Assembly (NCBI GenBank): GCA_027491415.1
Contig: JAOZFH010000032.1
Span: 1 to 50,898, forward strand
From: Thermoproteota archaeon
Lineage (GTDB): Archaea; Korarchaeota; Korarchaeia; Korarchaeales; Korarchaeaceae
DNA length: 50,898 bases
Direction of reading: 5' to 3'
Shown: in pieces, positions 41,336-49,436 of the stretch
Layout: each line of letters opens with the position of its first letter
Position numbering within the stretch: position 1 is the stretch's first letter
Program-made: the position numbers and the translations under genes
The notes under the pieces: generated by a model
Told to the model about the DNA's origin: nothing
Databases searched by the model: none
What the model saw: the letters and a program-made list of their open reading frames with translations, nothing else

Positions 41336-41581
41336 TCAGGGGGCTCCCAATATTCTCGGAGCCGAGGCCAGCGCGATATCCGCAACCAGTAGGTAGAGCA
41401 TCACCCGCCTGATCTCCCGCGCCAGTTCCAAGTGGTCCTCAAGGAGCCAGGAGAGGACGAGCAGCAGGGCTATCGGCGGCGCGGCCTCCCGGGCCAGGGC
41501 AGACGCCCTCAGCAGGCCATCTCTCACAGCCTCCCAGAGTCCCCAGAGCATTTCTCCGAGCTCTCTCTCGAACGGGTTCAC
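41336..41581 (-). CDS. Small membrane protein of the pilus locus
   Basis: The 81-residue protein has an amphipathic N-terminus (NPFERELGEMLWGLWEAVRDG) and two hydrophobic segments (PPIALLLVLSWLLEDH; VMLYLLVADIALASA). No family is recognised. Its GTG overlaps the stop of the gene upstream (GTGA). It is fifth in the mRNA after the surface proteins and just before the TFB-like gene. Confidence 0.7.
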   Translation of the reverse strand: MNPFERELGEMLWGLWEAVRDGLLRASALAREAAPPIALLLVLSWLLEDHLELAREIRRVMLYLLVADIALASAPRILGAP

Positions 41582-42501
41582 GTGGCCTCCCTCCGCAGAA
41601 GCCCGCGAGTGACGACCGTGATCGCGCCCTCCGAGTAGCACCCCCACCCGGTCCTCTCTTCCTTCCACCAGTAGCGTACCTCGGGGTCCTCCACCCAGAC
41701 GCGTATTAGGAGGGTGGCACGGTGCGTCGCCTCGACCCACTCGCCCCTCCTATCCAGATCGAGTTCTGTTCCGTTGAGAACGACGTCGAACGAGATGCTC
41801 AGTCCCCGCTTGGAATACTTGAGCCTCAGCTCTCTCTCTAGCGCCCTCACCTCACCGATTACCTGCCGCATCGCGCCGTCGGAGGCCTCGAGGAGTTCGG
41901 CGGAGGAGTTGACGACTCCTACAAAGAATACCGCGCGGCCGGCTATCTCGCCGATGCCCGCCGCGGCCTCCCGGTGTGCCTCAATCACCGAGTAGTACCT
42001 CAGGGGGTGGACCACCGTGAAGGTGTAGTTCCTGACCGCCGACGTCTCGGCCAGCCCCCTCCTAACCACCGTCGAGACGTTGAGCGCGCCTCGGACCCTT
42101 ATCATCCCTGCGTCGCCTCCGCCGAGGAAGAGGGAATTGAGATCCTCGTCCACCCCGCCTGGGCCGGGGTTCCTCCTGAGTTCCACCTCAGCCGAGGCCT
42201 TGAGCTCCGAGGCAGTCTCCACGAGCGCCGCCCGGGAGATCATCTCCTCCCAGTCCTCCAGATCTATCTGCGGAGGTTCGATGTCCTCGAGGCTCTTCCC
42301 GTTGGTCTCAACCATCCACCTGTCGATCGCGCAGCGGACGTAGATCAGGAGCCGAGGAAGGGCGGCCTCGGCCTCCATCCACGCCACCGCCTGCGAGAGC
42401 CCGGCGTCGATCGCGGGGGGGTCTAGCTCACTCGCCCTGTGCCCCCCCAGCGCCGAGAGGGCGATCACCAGCACCGCGGCGAGCCCGAGGAGGTCCCTCA
42501 C
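41578..42501 (-). CDS. Large single-anchor surface protein of the pilus locus
   Basis: The 307-residue protein starts RDLLGLAAVLVIALSALGG, an N-terminal anchor or signal, followed by an extracytoplasmic domain with several N-glycosylation sequons (NVS, NYT, NSS, NGT) and a beta-rich end (THRATLLIRVWVEDPEVRYWW). No family is recognised; it may be a pilus-associated or adhesin-like subunit. GTG at 42501 overlaps the upstream stop (GTGA). The upstream in-frame reading, rich in Gly and Arg, is a shadow of the neighbouring gene. Confidence 0.75.
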   Translation of the reverse strand: MRDLLGLAAVLVIALSALGGHRASELDPPAIDAGLSQAVAWMEAEAALPRLLIYVRCAIDRWMVETNGKSLEDIEPPQIDLEDWEEMISRAALVETASELKASAEVELRRNPGPGGVDEDLNSLFLGGGDAGMIRVRGALNVSTVVRRGLAETSAVRNYTFTVVHPLRYYSVIEAHREAAAGIGEIAGRAVFFVGVVNSSAELLEASDGAMRQVIGEVRALERELRLKYSKRGLSISFDVVLNGTELDLDRRGEWVEATHRATLLIRVWVEDPEVRYWWKEERTGWGCYSEGAITVVTRGLLRREAT

Positions 42502-42773
42502 CCTCTCCCCACCTCGACGGTGTGGTTCAGCCCCCCTGGGAGCGGGATCACCACCCTCGCCGACAGCGGGCAGGAGAGGTTCAGCCTGCCGTCCACCTCT
42601 GTCACGCTCTCCCAGACAAGCCTCGCCCCCTCCTCGCTCAGCGCGTCGACGAGCCCTCCGGCTTGCGAATCCCTGCAGGCGACCACCCACCCGGTGCTGC
42701 GGTATCCCAGGAGGGAGTAGCCGGCCAGCGCGACCACCATAAGCGCGCCCACCGCCAGCCACAGAACCCTCAC
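42498..42773 (-). CDS. Small anchored surface protein of the pilus locus
   Basis: The 91-residue product begins RVLWLAVGALMVVALAGYSLLG, a signal or membrane anchor, then a compact extracytoplasmic part with two cysteines (VVACRD, NLSCPL) that could pair, and sequons NLS and NHT. No family recognised. GTG at 42773 overlaps the stop of the 42-residue gene upstream, and its own stop overlaps the next GTG. Confidence 0.72.
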   Translation of the reverse strand: MRVLWLAVGALMVVALAGYSLLGYRSTGWVVACRDSQAGGLVDALSEEGARLVWESVTEVDGRLNLSCPLSARVVIPLPGGLNHTVEVGRG

Positions 42774-42898
42774 GGTATCACCTCCAGCGGTAGTGGGCTC
42801 GGCGGCTGCACAGCGGCCAGCGCAGCCGCGACGAGCGCGGCGATCACCAAGGCGAGCCAGAGTAGGTCCCCGATCGCGTCAGCCGCCTCCTCTGACAA
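42770..42898 (-). CDS. 42-residue single-span membrane protein of the pilus locus
   Basis: Between two overlapping genes lies a 42-codon frame starting TTG (42898): SEEAADAIGDLLWLALVIAALVAAA, one transmembrane segment, and a Pro-rich end (QPPSPLPLEVIP). It overlaps the upstream gene by 20 nt and the downstream GTG by three bases, as the other genes of this operon do. The acidic head and single helix resemble a processed pilin-like peptide, but this is only a resemblance. Confidence 0.6.
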   Translation of the reverse strand: MSEEAADAIGDLLWLALVIAALVAAALAAVQPPSPLPLEVIP

Positions 42899-43148
42899 CC
42901 CGCCCACCGCCCTCCCTCAGGCCCCCCGCTCCTGACGGAACTTGGACCTCGCCCCCCCACGGGTACCTAACCACCGTGGTGACGCGGAGGGACTCGGCCC
43001 TCTCTCCCAGCCTCGCGATGTCCTCCCTGAGCCTGGCGCTTGAGGCCCGTTCTCCCAGGCCGCGTAGGAGGGCGCCCATGGCCAGGGCGCTCAGCAGGAG
43101 GGAGGCGTTCAGGGCGATGCCGAGCGACTCCCTGAGCACCCTCCTCAC
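42879..43148 (-). CDS. Small anchored protein with coiled-coil, pilus locus
   Basis: The 89-residue product starts RRVLRESLGIALNASLLLSALAMGALLRGLG, a membrane anchor (quoted in part: NASLLLSALAMGALL), followed by a short heptad-like helix (SARLREDIARLGERAESLRV) and a small Gly-rich end. GTG at 43148 overlaps the TAG of the gene upstream by one base. No family recognised. Confidence 0.68.
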   Translation of the reverse strand: MRRVLRESLGIALNASLLLSALAMGALLRGLGERASSARLREDIARLGERAESLRVTTVVRYPWGGEVQVPSGAGGLREGGGRVVRGGG

Positions 43149-43570
43149 TACCCCCTCACCTCCAGCAGTACGGCCCCCTCGTCCCAGGCCGCCCCGACCC
43201 AGACCAACCCCCTGACCACGCAGACCTCGTTCTCAGGGTGCCAGGGGTAAGTCTGTCCGCTCAGGAGCCTCACCTCCACCGGAAACTCGACCGTGAACTC
43301 GGAGAGGCTCTCGTTGTCCCAGACGATGACCTGACCACCCCTGGCCTCGACCACGAGTTCCACCGGAATGAACACCCGGGTCCTGCAGGCCCCCCCTCCA
43401 ATGACGGCCGACACGCAGTTGCTCACGGCCCCGCCGAGGGTCCACTCGCTCGACGCCGTCAGCCGCCGGTCTATCCTCCCCGCGGCCTCTCGCATGGGGC
43501 CCGAGGCTAGGGCCAGCATGGCAGCCGCTGAGACGAGCCCGATCATGGCGTAGGCGAGCGTCTCGTTCAT
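43148..43570 (-). CDS. Pilin-like single-anchor surface protein, pilus locus
   Basis: The 140-residue product starts NETLAYAMIGLVSAAAMLALAS, a hydrophobic helix with an acidic residue at position 3 and no leader, then a beta-rich domain with three cysteines (VSNCVSAV, GACRTRVFIP, EVCVVRG) and sequons. The layout recalls minor pilins or ArlF/ArlG-type pseudopilins. Its ATG overlaps the stop upstream (ATGA). Function unknown. Confidence 0.7.
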   Translation of the reverse strand: MNETLAYAMIGLVSAAAMLALASGPMREAAGRIDRRLTASSEWTLGGAVSNCVSAVIGGGACRTRVFIPVELVVEARGGQVIVWDNESLSEFTVEFPVEVRLLSGQTYPWHPENEVCVVRGLVWVGAAWDEGAVLLEVRG

Positions 43571-43800
43571 TTACTCTCCACCCCCAGTAGCCTGGCCAGC
43601 TCACGCGCCTCCCTCTCGCTCGCCGTCAGCAGTCCAACCATAAGGCCCGCCAGCGCCTCGGCCGCCTCGCTGGCCGCAGGATTGACGATCCTGATCTCGG
43701 CAATGACCTCCCGGAGGTGCCTCCTGGCCCTCTCCCTGCTGGCGTCGAGGCTCGGCCTGCGCCGAAGCGGGAGGGAGATCAGCCTACCGAGGTTCCGCAT
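43567..43800 (-). CDS. Small helical cytosolic protein opening the minus-strand pilus operon
   Basis: The 77-residue product is highly charged and helical (SRERARRHLREVIAEIRI; ASEAAEALAGLMVGLLTASEREARELARLLG, quoted in part), with no membrane segment. The ATG at 43800 lies ~21-28 nt after AATAAAAG on the minus strand (43821-43828), so the operon mRNA is probably leaderless. No family recognised. Confidence 0.7.
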   Translation of the reverse strand: MRNLGRLISLPLRRRPSLDASRERARRHLREVIAEIRIVNPAASEAAEALAGLMVGLLTASEREARELARLLGVESK

Positions 43801-43820
43801 CGCTGCGAGGAGTTCAGCGA

Positions 43821-43828
43821 AATAAAAG
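43821..43828 (-). promoter_or_regulatory. TATA box of the minus-strand pilus operon
   Basis: CTTTTATT on the minus strand, 21-28 nt before the ATG at 43800. The divergent gene at 43882 has its own TTATAT at 43854-43859. Confidence 0.6.
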
Positions 43829-43881
43829 GCGGGGCCGGGCGGGTCGGGGGGGGTTATATCCTGCGCGGAGGCGCCGGCCTG

Positions 43882-44961
43882 ATGAGGACGCGCCCTTGGC
43901 TCTTCGAGGAGTACCCCGAGCTAGAGGGGAGGGCCCCTTGGACGAGCCTGGGCGACTTTCCCACCCCACTGCACAGGCTTGAGGGCCTGTGCAGGTCTGA
44001 GGGGATCTGTGAGGTCTGGATTAAGAGAGACGACCGCTCTTCAAGTCACTACGGGGGGAACAAGGTCCGAAAGCTGGAGTTCACCCTCGCCGACGCGAAG
44101 AGACGGGGGAAGAGGTACGTTCTAACATTCGGCGGCCTTGGGTCGAACCACTGCCTCGCCACGACCGTACACTCCCACAGGCTCGGTCTCAAGTCAATAC
44201 TAGTCCTCCACCCACAGCCGATCACCCCCCACGTAAGGAGGAACCTCCTCCTAGACGTGAAGTTCGGCGCCGAGGTGCACCTGGCTAGGAACCCGCTGGA
44301 AAGGGCGCTGACCGTGGCGTGGATCAAGCTCACCAGACGCGGGGTCTACACGCTGCCGCTCGGCGGCTCCTCGCCCTTGGGGGTTCTGGGCTTCGTCGAC
44401 GCCGGGCTGGAGCTGGCTCGCCAGGTGGAGTCCGGAGAGCTGCCTGAGCCTAGGGAGATCTACCTCGCGCTCGGAACCGGTGGGACGCTGGCCGGCCTGC
44501 TGGTGGGGCTGAGGCTCGCAGGGCTCAACTCGAGGCTGATCGGGGTCAGGGTCACGCCCGAGAGGATCGGCAACGCGAGAAAGGTGGCGGACCTGGCCAA
44601 CAGGGTGATCAACTTCCTCAGGTCCAAGTCAGATTCCGTGCCCGACCTGAGGTTCTACCCCTCCGACTTGGAGGTGGTCCACTACTTCTATGGACCTGGA
44701 TACGGCGCCCCCACGCCGGAGGCTGTCGAGGCTAGGGAGCTCCTGCTCGAGACCGACGGCGTGGAGCTGGACCTCACGTACACCGCGAAGGCCTTCGCGG
44801 CCCTCCTCGCCAGGGCTAGGTCGGGGGCCGAGGGTCCACTCCTCTTCTGGAACACCTTCAACTCGGTGGACCTCACTCCCCACCTCCAGGGAATCAGCGA
44901 GGACGACCTCCCGCCTCGCGTCAGGGAGTTCCTCAGGAGGGAGGTCGGGCCAAGCTTATAG
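43882..44961 (+). CDS. PLP-dependent enzyme, D-cysteine desulfhydrase/ACC deaminase family
   Basis: The 359-residue product shows DFPTPLHRLEGL, WIKRDDRSSSHYGGNKVRKLEF with the PLP lysine in GGNKVRK, TFGGLGSNHCLAT, LPLGGSSPLGVLGFVDAGLEL and LALGTGGTLAGLLVGL. This is the family of D-cysteine desulfhydrase and 1-aminocyclopropane-1-carboxylate deaminase; the substrate cannot be fixed from sequence. The ATG at 43882 follows TTATAT by ~25 nt. Divergent from the minus-strand pilus operon. Confidence 0.88.
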   Translation: MRTRPWLFEEYPELEGRAPWTSLGDFPTPLHRLEGLCRSEGICEVWIKRDDRSSSHYGGNKVRKLEFTLADAKRRGKRYVLTFGGLGSNHCLATTVHSHRLGLKSILVLHPQPITPHVRRNLLLDVKFGAEVHLARNPLERALTVAWIKLTRRGVYTLPLGGSSPLGVLGFVDAGLELARQVESGELPEPREIYLALGTGGTLAGLLVGLRLAGLNSRLIGVRVTPERIGNARKVADLANRVINFLRSKSDSVPDLRFYPSDLEVVHYFYGPGYGAPTPEAVEARELLLETDGVELDLTYTAKAFAALLARARSGAEGPLLFWNTFNSVDLTPHLQGISEDDLPPRVREFLRREVGPSL

Positions 44962-44976
44962 GCCCGCCCCGACTGA

Positions 44977-45135
44977 ATGCTTGGGATGCGCGTTAGGGAC
45001 GCGCTGTTGCTGCTGGTGGCCCTGGCTCTCGCGGTCCTCTTGTGGAGGATAGTCTGGCTCCTAGTGAGGATCATCCTGATAGCTCTCTTGGCGCTGGTGA
45101 TCTACTGGGTCCTCAAGAGGGCGCTCAAGTGGTAG
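44977..45135 (+). CDS. 52-residue two-helix membrane protein
   Basis: A short frame starting ATG at 44977 encodes LGMRVRDALLLLVALALAVLL, WRIVWLLVR and IILIALLALVIYWVLKRALKW: almost entirely hydrophobic, with Arg/Lys at helix ends as in a membrane hairpin. GCTTATAGG at ~44955-44963, in the end of the preceding gene, gives a TATA box at a suitable distance. No family recognised. It may be a small membrane-active or regulatory peptide. Confidence 0.6.
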   Translation: MLGMRVRDALLLLVALALAVLLWRIVWLLVRIILIALLALVIYWVLKRALKW

Positions 45136-45184
45136 CTGCAGGGTCGAGGCCGGTTCCCACGTGAAACGGAGGGGGCCGCGGGGA

Positions 45185-46384
45185 TTAGATCACCTCTCCG
45201 AGCCTCTGGGCCCTGGCCACGTCCGCCGCCGTCTTGGACGCCAGTATCTTGGCCGCGAGCGGAGCCAGCAGAACGGTGAAGAGGGCGAAGAGGACCGCCG
45301 TCGAGTAGACGCTAACGTCCACCAAGCCGAGCCTCAGCGCCGCCTCCGAGGCCGCGATGACCAGGCTCAGCTTCGCCCACATCAGCGTCCCCATGGTGAG
45401 GGAGACCTCTTTGCCGTGCCCGCGTAGCCTGGCGGGTACGTACACCCCAACGAGCTTTCCGACGTAGCTAAGCGCCAGAAAGGCAGGCAGGAGCCACAGC
45501 TCCCCGGCGGCAGCCACCTCCGGAAGGTTCACCTTTGCCCCGGCTAAGAGGAAGAACGCCGGGAGGAAGAGAGAGTAGCCGAAGGATATCAGGCTCTCTC
45601 CCAGCCTCTCGTAGCCCTCCGTGAGCACTGACACGAGCACCCCAGCGAAGAAGGAGCCCACGACCGCGTGGACGCCTATGAGCTCCGCCGCCGCGGCGAG
45701 CACTATCATGAGCACCATGCTCATCCGGGTGGTGAAGTGGTACCTCCTCTCCAGCTCAATCATCCTGCTGGCGAGCCTGCCGTAGGCTTGGAGGGCTCGG
45801 TAGAACGGGAGGAGCAGGATGCCGGCCGCCGCTATCAGGGCCAGGGTCTGGATGTTTGCGCCCCTCCTCTCTATCATGAAGGCGAGCATGAACATGCTGA
45901 GCATGTCTGAGACGGCAGTCGCCCCTATCAGCAGCTTGTGGAACGGGACCTCACCCGACCGTCCGGCTAGCCCCTGAAAGAGGTGCTCCATCTCCTTGGC
46001 GGCGGGCAGGACCACGCCGACGGAGGTCGTAGAGAATATGACGCCGGTCAGCTCGGGCGAGAACCCCACCGCCCAGCCGAAGGAGTATCCCATGGCGAGG
46101 GGCACTAGCGTCGATAGCACGCCTATTACCATCGAGTCGAACGCGTTCTGTCGGAGGAACTTGGCCTCGACCTCAAGTCCCGCCATGAACAGGAGGTAGA
46201 TCAGCCCGAAGTCGAATAGAAAGGTGGTCCATGGGCCCTCTACGCTGACGAGGCCCAGCACAGACTGCCCGAAGATGATCCCGAGCGCGATCTCCAGGAC
46301 CACGCAGGGTACCTCGGTTACCTTCGAGATCAGCGGAGCTATAAGAGCCAGCAGACCGACCAAGGCAAGCGTTAGAAGCTCCAA
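45185..46384 (-). CDS. Cation/proton antiporter, CPA2 (KefB/NapA-like)
   Basis: The ~399-residue protein has 12-13 transmembrane segments and family features: PCVVLEIALGIIFGQSVLG, FDFGLIYLLFMAGLEVE, TSVGVVLPAAKEM, GVHAVVGSFFAGVLV. No cytosolic NAD-binding or TrkA domain is attached. The TTG at 46384 is chosen because TATA-like CTTTTATT lies at 46416-46423 and would start the mRNA near 46392; a TTG at 46417 would precede it. Probably Na+ or K+ for H+ exchange in the cytoplasmic membrane. Confidence 0.87.
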   Translation of the reverse strand: MELLTLALVGLLALIAPLISKVTEVPCVVLEIALGIIFGQSVLGLVSVEGPWTTFLFDFGLIYLLFMAGLEVEAKFLRQNAFDSMVIGVLSTLVPLAMGYSFGWAVGFSPELTGVIFSTTSVGVVLPAAKEMEHLFQGLAGRSGEVPFHKLLIGATAVSDMLSMFMLAFMIERRGANIQTLALIAAAGILLLPFYRALQAYGRLASRMIELERRYHFTTRMSMVLMIVLAAAAELIGVHAVVGSFFAGVLVSVLTEGYERLGESLISFGYSLFLPAFFLLAGAKVNLPEVAAAGELWLLPAFLALSYVGKLVGVYVPARLRGHGKEVSLTMGTLMWAKLSLVIAASEAALRLGLVDVSVYSTAVLFALFTVLLAPLAAKILASKTAADVARAQRLGEVI

Positions 46385-46540
46385 TTCTACCGGATGATGC
46401 CCACGCTGGATTGCCAATAAAAGCCGATGTCCGTCGGCCCCCTGGGTTGAGGCGATCAGGTCTCGGCCCAGACCTCAATGACCCGAAAGCGGCTATGGGG
46501 TCTCCAAAAGGATTTTTGTGAGGTAAGCGATTGCCGCAGG

Positions 46541-47680
46541 ATGTCGAGCGGGAACCCGAGACTCCTCGTCCTCGGAACCTGATTCGCCGGCCTGGGCGTT
46601 CTAAGGTGGCTGATACATAGAGACCTCCTGGACAGGCTGGAAGTGATCTTCGTATCGGCCTCCGGCTCCTTTGAGTACCTGCCATCCGCTCCGGAGCTTG
46701 TATCCGACAAGGTGAACCCAGAGGAGATACGGCGGGACGTCTCTCCTGCCCTAAAGTCCCACGGCGCGGACCTGATAAGGGCGAGGGTGGCAGAGCTCCG
46801 GCTGGAGGAGAAGAAGGTTACGCTGGATACGGGTGAGATTCTGGACTACGACTACCTGGCGGTCGGCATAGGGGCAAGGCCTTGGATGCCGCCGGGCGGA
46901 CTCCCCAGCTCAGCTACCACCACTTACAGGGTGGACGACACGATGAGATTCCGCCAGCTCCTGAGCAAAGCCTCGGGAGGGACGGTATTGGTAGTGGGCG
47001 CCGGCCTGACGGGTGTCGAAGTGGCGGGAGAGGTCGTGGACCTGAGCGAGAGGCTTGGCGCCGGCTTCAGGGTCACGATAGTGGAGAAGCTAGAGAGGGC
47101 CGCCCCCTGCATGGGGAACGCGAGGGCGGGAGAGCTGGCCAAGTTCTTCTTGGAGTCTAGGGGCGTTGGGTTCATCCTCGGAAAGGGCGTGGAGAGGGTG
47201 GAGGAGGGTAAAGCAATCCTCGAGGGTGGAGAGGAGTTGGAGTTCGAGGCCGCAGCCTGGACCGCCGGTGTCGTGCCGCCCGAGCCGGTCGAGCGCCTGC
47301 CGAGGAAGTACAAGAGGGGCCGATTCATGGCCGTGGATGAGCACATGAGGGTTATCGGGGCCCAGGGCGCCTATGCGGCCGGGGACTGCGTGCACCTCGA
47401 GGTGGGTGGGAAGTGGGCCGCCAAGATGGCTGAGGAGGCCATGTTTCAGGGGGAGACTATAGCAGAGAACATCTGGAGGGATCTGAAGGGTCTGCCACCC
47501 AGGATCCATAAGATAAGGTTCTCAGTTCAGTCTCCCAGGTGCCTCGTCTCGCTGGGAGCTGGCCGGGCCGTCCTGGCCTACGGGAAGAGAATTGCCCTTC
47601 TGGGCCGCTTCCCGTACGTGGTCAAGAAGAGGATCGAGAGGAAGTTCATGGCAGAGCTGGACGAGCTCCTCGGCCACTGA
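46541..47680 (+). pseudogene. NDH-2-like FAD-dependent oxidoreductase, interrupted by an in-frame TGA
   Basis: From the ATG at 46541 the frame reads SSGNPRLLVLGT, TGA at 46580-46582, FAGLGVLRWLIHRD and on through a full two-Rossmann flavoprotein: DYLAVGIGARPWMP, TVLVVGAGLTGVEVAGEVVDL, AAWTAGVVPPEPV, GAYAAGDCVHLE and a C-terminal membrane-binding tail. The stop falls exactly on a Gly of the FAD-binding GxGFAG motif (GGA to TGA). Everything after is intact over ~365 codons, so decay is very recent, or the base is wrong, or the stop is read through. Likely role: type II NADH or sulfide:quinone oxidoreductase-like enzyme. Confidence 0.82.
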
Positions 47681-47745
47681 TCTGAGTCACCAGCGCAGGA
47701 CAGGCCGAGTTGATCTGGTCGGCGGTCCAGTGGATCGCGAGAGCG

Positions 47746-47753
47746 TTAAATTC
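47746..47753 (+). promoter_or_regulatory. TATA box of the deaminase gene
   Basis: TTAAATTC, 21-28 nt before the GTG at 47774. Confidence 0.5.
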
Positions 47754-47773
47754 AACGCCCCGTCGGGAGGCCG

Positions 47774-48289
47774 GTGTCCGGCAGACCCTCCAAGGAGGAG
47801 TACTTTCTCCGCATAGCCGAGGTTGTGTTAGAGAGGTCCACGTGCCTCCTCCGCAAATATGGGGCCGTGATCGTGGTCGGGGACACGATAGTCTCCACGG
47901 GCTACAACGGCCCGGCCAGGGGAATGAAGCACTGCGACGAGTTTGGATTTTGCCTGAAGGAATTGGCCAACATGCCCAAGGGGACCGGATACGACTTCTG
48001 CCCGGCCGTACATGCCGAGGAGAACGCCATAATCAATGCGGCCAGGAGCGGGGTGAGCTTGGTAGGCGGGACCCTCTACATCGCTGGTAGGGATGCCAGG
48101 ACCGGCGAACTCACGGAGGCCATGCCCTGCGAGAGGTGTAGGAGGGCCATAATCAACGCCGGGATAACGTCGGTGGTCATCAGGACCTCCGACGGCGAAC
48201 TGAGGAGGGTAGATCCTAGGTCGTGGGTGGCCGAGGAGGAGAGGAGGTATCTGGAGAAGGCCAGGATGTTGAGGGAGTCTCAAAGCTGA
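47774..48289 (+). CDS. dCMP/cytidine deaminase family protein (ComEB-like)
   Basis: The 171-residue zinc deaminase has VVGDTIVSTGYNGPARG, the catalytic VHAEENAIINAARSG and AMPCERCRRAIINAG (PCxxC), plus the extra CDEFGFCLKELANMPKG...FCPAVHAEENA region typical of dCMP deaminases. dCMP deaminase supplies dUMP for dTMP synthesis. GTG at 47774, nearly leaderless. Confidence 0.9.
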   Translation: MSGRPSKEEYFLRIAEVVLERSTCLLRKYGAVIVVGDTIVSTGYNGPARGMKHCDEFGFCLKELANMPKGTGYDFCPAVHAEENAIINAARSGVSLVGGTLYIAGRDARTGELTEAMPCERCRRAIINAGITSVVIRTSDGELRRVDPRSWVAEEERRYLEKARMLRESQS

Positions 48290-48321
48290 GAGAAGCCAGG
48301 TGGGCGCTCGGACGTTGCCCG

Positions 48322-49233
48322 CTACTGGCCCAGTGACTTGAGTATCCCTCTCACCACATCCTCCTCGAGCATTCCAACCCTTGGGAGCCTCCTGAGGACC
48401 TCTACCCACCTACCCTCGGCCTTGAACACCCTCTCGAATATTGGTAGGGACTCCTTGATCCTCCCAGAGCTGGCAAGGGTCACGGCCCGCCAGAACGGCA
48501 GCTCCACAATCTCTGGGGCCAGCGCGGCCGCCTTCTCGTACTCGCCAAGGGCCTCCTCGACCTTCCCCTCAGCCATGAGCTCGTCGCCCCTGTTGGAGTG
48601 AGCGTAGGCCTCGTGAAGCCTGAGGAGCCTCCTGAGCTCTTCCAGAGGCTTCGGATGGTCTTCGACCCTCAGGTCGACGAGCACCTCACCCCACGGCCTC
48701 CCGCTCAGCCTGCCCGACACTACGAGGATGGCGGCCGACTGCATTCCCCTGATGTCTCCTCCCGCCTTCTCGGCCGCCTCCAGAGCCGCCAGGAGCCTGT
48801 GGGCCAGGTTTCCCTCCGCAGACTCGTACGCATCCGCCATGGATGGCCAGACATCAGACGTGCTCATGAGGTTGGCCTGGGCGCTGAAGCCATCTCCGAC
48901 GACGTGCCCGGCCTCGGGTATGCACAGCTCCCCGGTGTGAACCGCCACCCGACCTGAGGAGTCTACGAACGCCACCTGCCTGTACTCTCTCTTGGGATCC
49001 ACCTCCAGCAGAGCCCTGAGTGCCTCGTCCGCGCTTTTCCCGGCCCTCATCAGGGCGAGCCCCAGTGGGCCGTACGAGGGCTCCGCGAACGACTGGGTTA
49101 CTACCGCGCCAACGCCCGCCTCGGCCCAGGGGACCACGCTTCCCACCGAGAACCAGTGGGACTGGACGGCCACCCCCAGCTGGCCAGTCTCGGGATCGCG
49201 GGCCACTATCGAGTACGTAGCCACTGGCCGCAT
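48322..49233 (-). CDS. DUF1028 protein with C-terminal TPR
   Basis: The 303-residue product starts RPVATYSIVARDPETGQLGVAVQSHWFSVG, the DUF1028 signature of a predicted Ntn-hydrolase-like fold, with AVVTQSFAEPSYGPLGL and GRVAVHTGELC...GHVVGDGFSAQANLM (quoted in part). After ~residue 205 two to three TPR-like helices follow (HSNRGDELMAEGKVEEALGEYEKAAALAPE, quoted in part). Function of the family is unknown; a hydrolase is likely. ATG at 49233 follows CATTTTAGG on the minus strand by ~25 nt. Confidence 0.85.
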   Translation of the reverse strand: MRPVATYSIVARDPETGQLGVAVQSHWFSVGSVVPWAEAGVGAVVTQSFAEPSYGPLGLALMRAGKSADEALRALLEVDPKREYRQVAFVDSSGRVAVHTGELCIPEAGHVVGDGFSAQANLMSTSDVWPSMADAYESAEGNLAHRLLAALEAAEKAGGDIRGMQSAAILVVSGRLSGRPWGEVLVDLRVEDHPKPLEELRRLLRLHEAYAHSNRGDELMAEGKVEEALGEYEKAAALAPEIVELPFWRAVTLASSGRIKESLPIFERVFKAEGRWVEVLRRLPRVGMLEEDVVRGILKSLGQ

Positions 49234-49436
49234 TCCGACCGTGGGCGGGAGAGATCTCCTAAAATGGTGCTGCGGGGTGAGGGCACCTCAGCCGCAGACT
49301 TCGCCCCCGAACTCAAGCGGGCGCGGCGTAAGATGAGGCACCCAGGCGATCTCAAGCTGCCTCCTTTCATGGGGAGGTTTTTCCGTGCCCAAAGATTCTC
49401 GGCAATAGATTTATCCCCCTGGCCTGGGGCTGGGGC

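Noticed and set aside
42502-42762. Longer start for the surface protein at 41578
   Set aside because: The added residues are Gly/Arg-rich and antisense-like to the real overlapping gene 42498-42773; GTG 42501 is coupled to that gene's stop.
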